Below, piece after piece: positions 33,330 through 43,724 of a stretch of 64,000 bases of DNA. Position 1 is the first letter of the stretch. Every line of letters starts with the position of its first letter. Under the pieces are notes generated by a model. That model was not told the DNA's origin. It saw only the letters and a list, made by a program, of their open reading frames with translations, and searched no databases. Source of the stretch: Heliopora coerulea (lineage: Eukaryota; Cnidaria; Anthozoa; Scleralcyonacea; Helioporidae); contig JASJOG010000658.1 of assembly GCA_030142905.1 (NCBI GenBank), positions 1 to 64,000 of the forward strand, given 5' to 3'. The position numbers and the translations under genes are program-made.

Positions 33330-34717
33330 TTGGAGGACTATCCAGAGTTTCTAAAGGTATCTGAAGAAAGAATTTTTAAATTATTATCAAGCCTTAAGCC
33401 AGCAAAGGCCTCAGGTCCTGATGGTATTACCAACTGGCTTCTAAAGGAATATGCTGAGTTACTCGCCTTTCCTGTAAATACCATTATTAATGTGTCATTT
33501 AAGCAGCAACGTTTACCTGATGTATGGAAATGTGCTAATGTGAAACCTTTGCCAAAGAAGCAACCCGTAGAAAATCTAAAGAAAGATCTGAGGCCTATCT
33601 CACTAACGCCATGTTTGTCAAAAATTGCTAAGGACTTTGTTGTTTGTGATTTCGTGAAGCCTGCTGCAATGAAAGTCCTAGACCCTAACCAGTATGGTGC
33701 AGTCCCGAAATCCTCCACTACCATCGTCTTGCTGAGTATAATCCACAATTGGACAATTGGAACAGATGGTAATGGATCTACTGTCAGGTCGATCCTTTTC
33801 GATTATCGAAAAGTGTTTGATTTTATCGACCACCGTATTCTCGTTAACAAGCTGTGCAACTTAGAATTGCCAACAAGCATTATCAATTGGATTATTGATT
33901 TCCTCAGTAACCGCTTCCAAAGAACCAAACTAGCAGATGGTTGTTACTCTGAATGGAGCTCAGTTCCATCAGCAGTCCCTCAGGGTACTAAATTGGGGCC
34001 TTGGCTGTTCATTTTAATGATCAACGACTAGTACTCAGCGACGACTGTGTCTGGAAGTATGTGGATGATACAACGACATCAGAGGTTGTCCCAAAAGGTG
34101 AAATCAGCGGTGCACAACTTATTGCTGATAAAGTAGCTGAGTGGTCACAGAACAATAGAGTCCAGTTAAATCCTGACAGATATAAAGAACTCAGAATTTC
34201 ATTTGCAAGAAAGAAACAATTATTTGAACCAGTTAAAGTTGGTGGAAAAAATCTAGAGGTAGTAACAAGCGCAAAGTTATTAGGTGTAACCATCTCAAGC
34301 GACTTATCGTGGAACGAACATATAAATGAAGTCATAAAGAAAGCATCAAAAAGGTTATATTTTTTGGTTCTATTAAGAAGGGCCAAGGTACCCAGTGAAG
34401 ATCTGAGGCTGTTCTACACTACTTGTATAAGATCTATATTGGACTATGCCGTGCCTGTGTTCCACTGTTCGATACCAAAGTATTTAACGCACGAACTGGA
34501 ACGTATTCAGAAGAGGGCGTTAGCAATTATGTGTCCCGGTCTTGATTACAACGAAGCACTTACTTGCACGGATTTAGTCCCGTTAAATGAACATCATCGT
34601 AACTTGTATAATTCCCTTTTCAATGACATTCTTAATGACAAGAGTCAGACTGCGTTATTTACTCCCACCATTACATCAACCCACCAGGTACACTTTAAGA
34701 CACACAAGAACCTTTGA
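33330..34717 (+). pseudogene. LINE reverse transcriptase (Jockey/CR1-like)
   Basis: The first frame (33330-34031) runs from KLLSSLKPAKASGPDGITN through KDLRPISLTPCLSKIA, LFDYRKVFDFIDHRI and VPQGTKLGPWLFILMIND. A frameshift or small deletion near 34020 leads into the second frame (to 34717), with WKYVDDTT (catalytic YVDD), KCKELRISF-like thumb sequence (here RYKELRISF), AKLLGVTISSDLSWNEH and the C-terminal LERIQKRALAIM. ORF1 and endonuclease are missing through 5' truncation. Apart from the one break the copy is well preserved. Confidence 0.88.
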
Positions 34718-34957
34718 TGTTCCTAAAGTGAAAACTAACCGAGCTAAGAACACTTTTATTATATCGTCAAGTCTTAACTTTGATAAAATTTAGCCAATTT
34801 TACATCTCGCATTCTTGCTTGTACATAATGTTTTTTATATTTTATCAAGTTTCCCCATAACTATTTAAGTTTGTATGTACATTCGTATTTTGAAATTTAT
34901 TTATATTGTATTTAATACGCAATTCAGCCGTCTGGCTGCTATGTATTATTAATAAAG

Positions 34958-34958
34958 C

Positions 34959-35045
<87 letters not shown>
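34958..35045. repeat. (CTAT)n microsatellite
   Basis: A perfect tetranucleotide run forms the 3' terminus of the LINE above and is followed directly by the target duplication. Confidence 0.97.
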
Positions 35046-35047
<2 letters not shown>

Positions 35048-36383
35048 ATTATGTAGTATCCTAGTATAGATTAGGTGCTAGCTTAATATAGCTTGCAGCT
35101 GGCGACGTTCCTATTGAGCGAATATTAAAATTGAATACGATATCCCGAGTACTCTGAAGATTCCTGTAGCTCAGGAAAGGTGTGCCAGTGAGAGCTACTT
35201 TTCCAAACTTTCTTGTCTTTTAACTCCATTGAAAAGTGGTGGTAGGGGGCAAGCTAAAGGGATAAAGCCTCCAGTCCCTTCCCCTGCGTCGGCGTTGCGT
35301 AATGTTTATAGAAAGCAACCAAAATGATTGCAACCACTGTATCGATTTACAATCTTTTGTACGCAGTTAACGTCGTCATATTGCATCAAAACAATGCATG
35401 CCATCAAGTACTTTATTGCTATTCATTTACCTGCGTCGGAGACAAACGTGTTTATCATGTTATCCGTGGAAAAAAAAAAGAGGTTCAAAAAACATTAACA
35501 CGTGGAAAATTGATTTAGTACTAACAGCGTAATTAAAGATAAGGAACATAAGATAGTATTTCAATTTTCAAATAATGATACAACGAAGTGTACTGAAAGT
35601 GATTGTGAGCAAGAGTATTAAAACATATATTAGGCTACAACTGTGTAATTACTGGTTCGCAGGGGCAAGGTTTTCCGACACCCATACATCAAATCTTTTC
35701 ACTCTTATAATACTCGGGATGTATGAATACGTGAGCACTGCGAATATATACAGTATATATATATATTACTTCATGGTTGGTGAGCGCATATGATTTTTAT
35801 TCAGAAGTGAATAAAAATCGGATAAGCGAGCCAACCATGAGGTCATTTGTTTATTATATGCGTACTGTGATGAACACTTCTTTTATGACAAGTGATGGAG
35901 CGAACGTTCCTTCGAGTTCCTCTCCGTGACAACTCGACGAAGTCGTATGTAGACAACATAAAAGTTAGAAAATGTAATTATTTTTAACGATGTTTTTTTA
36001 GAGTTTACGTGTTTAACAGCAAGATAAGTATGAACACAACGTAATAAAAATAATAATTGAGAGTAAACAAAAAGTTCGAGCTGTTAAGGTTCGTATGAAC
36101 TGTGGCGGGAAAAGTCGATACGTTTTTCTCACTAGTGGCGAACAATCGTCTGGGAACTCTGATTGGTCAGAATATTGTAGTCACCAGTAGGAAAAATCGT
36201 CTGACTAGTCGGGATAGAACTTCACCTGTAAGAGATGACTTTTATCTTTGCGCTCGCTGAGGAGTATATCACAGTACGTATATAATAATTAAATTTACTA
36301 GACTTGCAGTACTCGCAATTAGCGAGTCAGAACAAGCTTTCGTTCTCACTAGTTGCGAGTAAAGGTAGCCTTACTCATGAGTA

Positions 36384-37548
36384 CTCTCTTGTGCCAAATA
36401 AAAGTGCCGCCATGATTATTTGAAAATCAGCTGTGTCCCCCCCGGCATGAACCTTATTAAGGACGGCACGCTTATTTTTCTGATCGATATTTCGACAAAC
36501 ACGCACATGAAATCCTTTGATTTGACTCCGTAAATAACGCAATTCTGAGACAACCGACGAGCAGCTCTTGTAAATAATCTCAGACAAAAGTCTAATTGAC
36601 TAATTGACTTAACAAACATCACGCCAGGGATTAACTTCCTTCTATTGACGATTTCCTTCCTTGTGGGCAGCGCAACTGAATGAATGAGGCACGTGATGGT
36701 TCAGAGGACGGTTTTGTCTCGGACTCAATTTTCCGACTTTTTGGCCCGGAAATGTGAGCATTCCGTCAGAAATTATTAGCCACCGAATCACCAAGGTCAT
36801 TGTAGGACTGGCTGCAAAAAAATAACACCACCAAAAGGAGTGAAAGGGAAAAACGCGGCAAAGAAAGGCGAAATCCCAGAGGACAAAGGGACAGAGTTAT
36901 TTGATTGTGAAGGGGATGAGCTTCCTCCTGATGATATAGCAGATCCTGAAACGGACGAGGACGAAGTTATGGATATAGATATCGTCGTCGAAACTGAAAT
37001 GGGTAACACCTCAGAAACCATTGACATGAATCTTGCGGAGAACGCCGACCCTGATCAAAGTGAAACTACTTTGATTTCCATTCTGAATCAGTTGACGGCT
37101 GACCCCTAGTTTTTAAATGATGCTCGATTCTTAGATGATTTCCAGAAGCTTTTGGATAAATATGAAGGGACAACACGACTCGTTTTCAACCGGATATGCT
37201 TCGATTCAAGCAACTGAATTCAAATGCGAGGCAAAACTCAAAAAAACAATACCGATGAAGACATTATCTTTTTGTTTGCCTTTATTTTATTGTAATGTCA
37301 CCATGTTATTCTTGCTCAGTGGATTGTTCATTCATCGGACAAAATTGAAGTTTCTTCTGAGTTTGAATCGTTTCTTTGCTTCTTCACAAAATTAAAACCA
37401 CATGCAGTTGATTAATTGTAAATGAAGCATTCCTGTATGTCCAAATAAACCCCGGCACGTTTATTAAAATCGGCACGCTTATTTTTTCGCTAATGATTTC
37501 CTGACGGCACGTATAATTTGGATAGCACTTTTATTTGGCACAAGAGAG
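36384..37548. mobile_element. TA-flanked TIR transposon derivative
   Basis: Perfect 24 bp inverted ends (CTCTCTTGTGCCAAATAAAA and its complement) are flanked by TA at 36382-36383 and 37549-37550. Copies at 25371 and 47027 show the empty site (CATGAG then CAGCACTG, with C for T). The TA target and 1165 bp length suggest a Tc1/mariner/pogo-type or similar non-autonomous derivative. CGGCACG repeats lie inside both ends. Confidence 0.85.
36840..37109 (+). CDS. Acidic ORF inside the TIR element, unrecognised
   Basis: The 89-codon frame begins KGKNAAKKGEIPEDKG and is strongly acidic afterwards (DELPPDDIADPETDEDEV). It ends in ISILNQLTADP. Acidic C-terminal tails occur in pogo/Tigger-type transposases. 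No DDE core or DNA-binding motif is seen, so this may be the surviving 3' end of a deleted transposase. The frame ends at 37109. It was not assigned to a family. Confidence 0.4.
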   Translation: MKGKNAAKKGEIPEDKGTELFDCEGDELPPDDIADPETDEDEVMDIDIVVETEMGNTSETIDMNLAENADPDQSETTLISILNQLTADP

Positions 37549-38080
37549 TAGCACTGTTGGGCTTAAGTGTAGATAGAGGTTTAAAATGTTGTATTATTAA
37601 ATTTTATGGCCAGGTCACGATATGCTCCACAATGGCTAAAACCTAGTCTCAAAAGATTACATGCATGGTTATGAGTAGCTCGTGAAAATTAATGACATCG
37701 ATCATAGCATTGCAGTATGGGATGATAATTTCTCAATTTTAGACTGCATGATTCCTGTCTAAATAGTAGTAAACTGCACCTAAGGTAGTGCATATCTCGC
37801 AGTGAATATCTTGAAGGCATTAAAGCCAAACAGCAGTACCAGTAACAATAGATCTAAGAGACCTAGATCTCAAAATTTTCCAAGAAGGAAAGCCCTCATT
37901 TTCTCTTTAATTCACGATCTTCTGAGGGCTTAGATAACTTTCATTTATAAGCCCAAGTAATGCGATAAACCGTAAGCTTAGTGGAAAATATTTTATCTTT
38001 TACGATTGATGATTCTCATTCTAGTTCATGTTTTTTAAATACCTATTCTGACAATGAAAGTAATTTACTAAGTTTTAACA

Positions 38081-39218
38081 AATTATATGTGATCAATGAA
38101 ACTTTGAGCAAAACATTATTGCAAGAAATTTCCAACTCTAGGAGATTTAAAATTACAGCCTTAAATATTAATATTCTGCCTGTATATAGCGACGAATTAC
38201 GCGTTTACATGATTGTAATAGCCAAAAGATTGTAATAGCCACGGTGGAGGTGTGGCATTTTACTTCAGAACTGCCATAAATTATGAGCTTATTTGTGAGC
38301 TTGTTGTTGACGAACTAGAATAGCTTTGTACCAAGCTTACAAAGTCCAAGACCAAGCCTTTTATTGTTGGTACCAAACATGGGCCTCCTCCCTGCACCTC
38401 AGATACTATGACAACTTTTGAACCTCTTACTGAAAGATTAGAATTGCTTGGTCTTGAAACAAACATTATTGGGGATTTTAAATTGTGGTGTAGGTGCCTC
38501 TCCCCTTGAACCACACAATAAACGTTTAATGGAAATATGTAATTTATATCAATATCATCAGACTATTGTTGAATCTACTCGTGTAACTAAAAATACTGCA
38601 ACTATAATAGATTTATTTATAACTAATAATCCCAATATGTACGCTCATTCTCGAGTCTTCTCAGCTGGGAATAAACGATCATTCTCTCACATATGCCATT
38701 CGAAAAATCCCTAAAAAGAGTGCTAGGATTATTATGAGCAGGAAATTTAGAAATTTTAATGGAGATGGCTTTAGCTATGACGTTAGCTTAGCTCCATGCC
38801 ATATTATTCAATACGAAAGTAATCGGAATTGTGCCTGGGAAATTTGGAAAAGTACTTTCCAAGAGATCGCAGATGCTCATGCGCCAGTCCGTAAAAGAAA
38901 AATCCGAATTAACTATTCTCGTTGATTAACGCCTGAACTAAAGAAATTAATGTTTGACTGGGATAATCTTAGGAAAATAGCAACCAATAATAAGACAAGT
39001 GATAATTGGCTGAAGTATAAACTTACTCGAAACAAAGTTAACAATAGTATTATACGTGAAAAGGTTGCCTATTATAATAATTATTTCAAAGAAACCTTAG
39101 GTAATACCACGGATTCTTGGAAAAGGGTGAACATGATGATGGGGAAAAATCCCTATTACACAGAGATAGATAATATTAGTATTGGGGATGTAACTTATGC
39201 TTCCTCAAGTGAAATAGG
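38081..39218 (+). pseudogene. LINE endonuclease and linker, copy 2
   Basis: This is the same LINE as at 26206 in a different state of decay: FKITALNINILPVYSDELRVYM, then EICNLYQYHQTIVESTRVT, SRKFRNFNGDGFSYDVSL and the linker DNWLKYKLTRNKVNNS with YYNNYFKETLGNT. Several stops interrupt it. The frame ends at the hAT-like insertion after SSEI. The RT half is absent from this copy. Confidence 0.8.
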
Positions 39219-40285
39219 CAGTGGCGTACCGTGACCATTTTGAGTGGGAATGGGGGTGTACTGTCCAGTCCTCATTTTACCAACAGACGTAAACTCAAAT
39301 CGCAGAGTCAAAGAGATCATCGATCGGTTTATTCCCAGTGGTCAGGATTCCGGAGTGCGTAAAAAAGTGACATACTCAACGGAGCACCCAGGATTTTTGT
39401 TAGGAAGGGCTAGAACGTTAAATTAGCTCCCACTTGGAAGCTTTGGTAGTATGCTGCCCCAGGAATATTTTACATTTCAAAGTCTTTACGAGACCAATTC
39501 CGGCATTAAGCAGACTGTCCAATCTAAGGACCTAGCCAAATCGGTATTTGACAAGGGAGGTCTGGGGGCATGCTCCCCAAGAAAATTTTGATATCTTGAT
39601 GTCTTGAAACACCATTTCTAGAAATCCTAGACGATAATTTCTGCAAAAAATGCTTGATACATTATTTTGTACTTGTTTTTCAATTTAAAAATGCTACTGT
39701 AATGAAAGACAAAGTATCGTAATTCCTCAGACCGAGATATATTCATCGAGACGAAGTTCGAGGAACAGGATAATACTAACTTATTAAAACCCAACCAGTC
39801 TAGTTTATATCCTCATCATTTCGTCTACTTGTCCACTGCTAGCGCCAATTTTAAGTGGGTCTTTAAAGGATATTTGCTTTATTAGCTAGAGAATTTAACG
39901 AAAATATCTTTCTAGATTTGTTGTTCCTTGAGGCAGATGTCAAAATCGGGATTTTTCCAATAACGGGAGCATATCGGTCGGGATTCGGGATTTTCATTCA
40001 AAATCGCGATAATCCCAAAGAGATTGGGATGGCTGGACTGTCTGATTAAGACTAGACAGTCTTTATACACAACACAACAGTAAGGTGACAGAGAAATTAT
40101 AACATTTCACGTTCCTCTGTTAGAGCCATCGTACCACCTACGCTGTTTCTTCTTGATTTTACGTTACATTTTTAATTTTTTTGTTTCGTTGACGCAAATA
40201 GACATCTTTACGTGGCTGCTAAGGGAGGGGCTTAAGCCCTTTAAGCCCTACCCCCATCCCTGGGTGGGTCACTTGACATACTGAT
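39219..40285. mobile_element. Non-autonomous hAT-like element, copy 2, right-truncated
   Basis: The left end CAGTGGCGTACCGTG starts after GAAATAGG (39211-39218), as at 47819. The body is collinear with 27230-28100 and ends about 40285, where sequence matching 32040 begins. The right terminus is lost in the deletion that removed the LINE RT. Confidence 0.75.
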
Positions 40286-40520
40286 CGGCGGTCAAGACCA
40301 ACCGATTTCGTTTTATTTGCTTATACCACCGTTGCTTACTATTTGACAAAGTACTGTGTAGTTTGCACTGAATGTTCCTATGCATGCCATGCTCGGTAAA
40401 TTTCTCAATAAATGAGTTACTATTCCAGGATTGTCTACTGAACCATGGCTGACCACCACAGTCGTAGTTTAGAATAAGTTTTACACAGAACTTACGGTAA
40501 TAGTCTTGTTGGTCATTATA

Positions 40521-40763
40521 AATTCGACCAAAAACCATGACCAGCCGACAACTTCAAAAAGTATAGAATAAAACATATCCCGAAGAATAATGTCATCTTG
40601 AAAACTCAAGATATGAGCCAATACAAAATAATATCATTCTGTCTGAAGATGACTTTGAAATAAAATCGAAATATCACAGTTTCATCAAAAGTTTTATCTT
40701 GTATTAACTCATATCTTGAGTTTTCAAGATGACATTATTCTTCGGAATATGTTTTATTTTATT
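40521..40763. mobile_element. Long-TIR MITE, Mutator-like
   Basis: Inverted arms around CATCTTGAAAACTCAAGATA are flanked by TTGGTCATTATA (40509-40520 and 40764-40775). The empty site is seen in copy 1 near 32250. It is the same family as 896-1107 and 42597-42810, and here is a younger, copy-specific insertion. Confidence 0.75.
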
Positions 40764-42596
40764 TTGGTCATTATAGTCAACGTAACATACCTTCCTCACG
40801 CATCATGCCTGGTTGTTCTCGTCTGTAAGTCTGTTCATCTAGAAAAGGTAAAAAGTAACAAAATGGTAAAGAGATTCCGGGTGTTGGTCACAATACCGAT
40901 TTAATGACATTTACCCCTTACATGTCCGCTATTTCAATGCTATTCCTTGATTTTGTTTTTTATTTATATTGATTTTCATAGTTTCAAGGTGTTGTTTCAT
41001 TGCTTCAGGAGAAAAACATGAGGTGTAGCTGATTGTGTTCCACAGGAGTGGCAGCCAGTGATCACGGCCAAATCATTATGTTTATAGAACTATTTGACCA
41101 ACTACAATTCAGGTCTACAAGTCACAGTAGGCTATCACGAAAGCGTGATACTCGCGATTCAGGTAATGACGGATTGACGAGATTTGAAGTGTCACTGATG
41201 TTTTTTCATTTCAAATTTGAGGATAGGAAAGATCTTTACTTTAACTTTGAAATTTAATGTCGTTTTGACAAGGTTCGTTCATCAGGACGTGAGGCTATAC
41301 TAATTTACGTTTATCTGTTTATCGTGCAATTTTATGTGAAAGAAAATTGAAACTTCACGGGGCGGCGTCTCAGGCACTTCCCAAATAAATCTTTTATTTT
41401 TTAAAGTTACGAAATTCTATATTTCGTATATAAATTCTATATATGCATCTAGGGCTGCTACGGGACAAAACTGGTAAAAACTCTTCAGAAAGCGTAGCAC
41501 AGAACCAAAGAACAACAGTGGAAGGTTTAACGAAAAATTAGCGAAACAAATGTTAGCTATACGAAAGGTTGGGAAATATCAGTCGTAATTTGCTATAATT
41601 TGCAAGAGGGAGAACCAAACTGGAGTAATAAGCACGACAACGTAATCTTCGCCTTGTCTTCTTCAATTCCCGCATGTTCGTCATTGAACCTCTATGTGTT
41701 TGGAAAATGATAATAGACCACAAATCGATGAAAATTACGTCATAAATCGTTTGCTAAAACAAACGGAGTAACTGGTTAATAAACTCAAAAAGATGACGAT
41801 CGCATAATTTTAAAAGAAAACTTCACTAGCTTGAGTGATTAACCTATAGTTGTTTGGAACAGCTTTTCTACTCAATCATACGGCAAATTCCTGAAATACA
41901 GAACTGATGAACCGCTCTTTACCTAACATTTATGGTACTACAAATACTCTGTTTTTCCACGAGGAAGGACTGAAACGAAAAATCTCAGGATCTCTTCAAA
42001 AGAAGCAAATACTAAAAAACATCGTCGCTGTCGTATGCAACAATGTTGAATGAGATACAAAATATTTAAAGATCTAACATTTCGTAGCTATTCTTGCAAC
42101 ATCATCAGACAATGAAAATGTAGCACAAGTCTCTAGCTACTTAAATAATGGCTCTTTAAAAAAGTTTGTCATCTAGTTGATAAGTAAGATTACGAAAACA
42201 ATAAGGAAGCCATTTTTCTTTGATACCATTGCAGGAATAGGAATGAAACGTAAGATCATTAAGTGTCCTGTATATGGTGAGTTATTAGGGGCTTATTAAA
42301 AAATTTTGATGGGTATTAATTTTTATAACAAGTTTATACGTTTTCCGTCTGGTGATTCGATAGCCACAACGTCAACTAAGCGTTTTTGACGAGTAACAAG
42401 CACAAGGGCGTTTCGTTTCAAGTTGACCAGTGTTATTGTCGTTGTGGAAGTTGTGAACCAATAGAAATGGGAAACAAAAAAATATATACGTCTCTTAAAT
42501 CAAATGTAATCTCAAAAAAAAAAAAATATTACTTATATAAGAAGTTACTCGCGGGAAGCACAGTTCTTCAAAAATTTACGTGGTTTGCCAAATTAG

Positions 42597-42810
42597 AAAC
42601 CACGACCAGCCGACAACTTCAAAAAGTATAAGATAAAACATATTCCAAAAAATAGAGACATCTTGGAAAACGCAAGATAGGAGTGAACAAGACGAGTATA
42701 TAAGACTGTAATATTTCGACTTTATTACAAAGTCATCATCGTTTTGTTTTGACTCATATCTTGAGTTTTCCAAGATGTCTCCATTATTCGGAAAATGTTT
42801 TATTTTATAC
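42597..42810. mobile_element. Long-TIR MITE, Mutator-like
   Basis: This is the partner of 896-1107, flanked by a perfect 12 bp TTGCCAAATTAG repeat (42585-42596 and 42811-42822). Confidence 0.7.
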
Positions 42811-43422
42811 TTGCCAAATTAGCGTTCGTGACCGTGTTGCACACCCAGCATTCGCTAACCCCAATTGAACGCATATCGTAAAATCCTGGTTATAAACCCC
42901 ATCGGTTATAAGCTCACCCGATTATTGGTCCATCTATTTGAAAATACAAAATTTATTCTGGTTATAAGCCCCCCTCTCCCCCTCCCCCACTCATAGGCCC
43001 ATCTATATCTAAACAACCTTCCAAGTCCCCAGCCCCTCTTTGTTTTGTTGCCTTAATCACAGTTGTCTTTATAAAATCACTTTCACAGAACAAGTAGAAT
43101 ACGGAACAATGATTTTTTACTATCTCGTCAAATACGGTTGAAGAAACCGTTCAATGTTTGATCTTAGTTTTTAGTGTACAACAGTTTAAAAGCCGACATG
43201 CAGAGCGTCTGTTCTTGCCATTACGTTATCAGCTCGTTTGGAAACGGTTTCTTTTTTATTCCGCTCACGGATATCAGCCCACCCAAAACCCCTTGCGAAA
43301 TTGTATACGTGAACGCCTTTCCGCGTATTCTTTCGAGCTCTTTCATATGAAACAAACTTAAATTCTATTCCATTTCATCTTTAAATTTTCTTTAAAAAAT
43401 TTGAAAACTTAAAATCCATTGA

Positions 43423-43724
43423 TTACTCTTCCTCACCAGTATCGATAAAATATCCAGATCGGAGATCCTGAGATAGAGAGGTTAACTTAAGCTTCTCAAG
43501 CGCTCCAGCTAGCCTTTGTCTCGTCCCTCCTCTTTCCATGTAACGTGTAAGCATTATAAGAGCCTTGGTCGTTTCGTCTTCACCAACTCTGGAATACATT
43601 ATGTCATCAATTTCGTGCATTTCAAATAGATGTGTCAGTGAGGCTACTTTCCTCCATACCATTTGAATTCTTCTCGCTATTTCAACAATCTCCTTCGTCA
43701 GTAAATGGTCCGGTGGTGCTTGTA
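43423..43724 (-). CDS. Death-domain-like terminal exon, intact
   Basis: The minus-strand exon starts after an acceptor (pyrimidine-rich stretch ending TAATAG at 43725) in phase 1 and runs about 100 codons to a stop at 43423-43425. Its helices read LTKEIVEIARRIQMVWRKVA, then EIDDIM, then DETTKALIMLTRYMERG and RQRLAGALEKLKLTSLSQDL. The spacing of W, the EIDxI turn, the ML.RY helix and the final LA.AL..L.L helix fits the death-domain superfamily, which mediates homotypic assembly in immune and apoptotic signalling. It closes with an acidic IDTGEEE tail. Upstream exons would lie at higher coordinates. The kinase exon at 57917-58837 ends in phase 1 on the same strand and is the only candidate in the window. 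Family assignment rests on pattern only. Confidence 0.6.

Larger units (their letters stand above)
33327..35045 (+). mobile_element. 5'-truncated LINE insertion with CTAT tail
   Basis: The insertion is bounded by a perfect 9 bp repeat TTATTATGT (33318-33326 and 35046-35054). Copies at 24102 and 45713 hold the empty site. The element begins inside ORF2, just before the RT domain. It ends in a pure (CTAT)n tract of about 85 bp, so the microsatellite is the element's own 3' tail. It occurs only in copy 2 and is therefore younger than the duplication. Confidence 0.9.
35055..41460. repeat. Tandem segmental unit, copy 2 (shortened)
   Basis: 35055-36383 and 37549-37820 match block C of the other copies. 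38080-39218 matches the LINE endonuclease part. 39219-40285 is a truncated hAT-like element. 40290-41400 matches 32040-32880. The LINE RT, the hAT MITE and the tRNA insertions of copies 1 and 3 are absent, so about 3.5 kb was deleted. I see no gene outside the listed elements. Confidence 0.8.
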
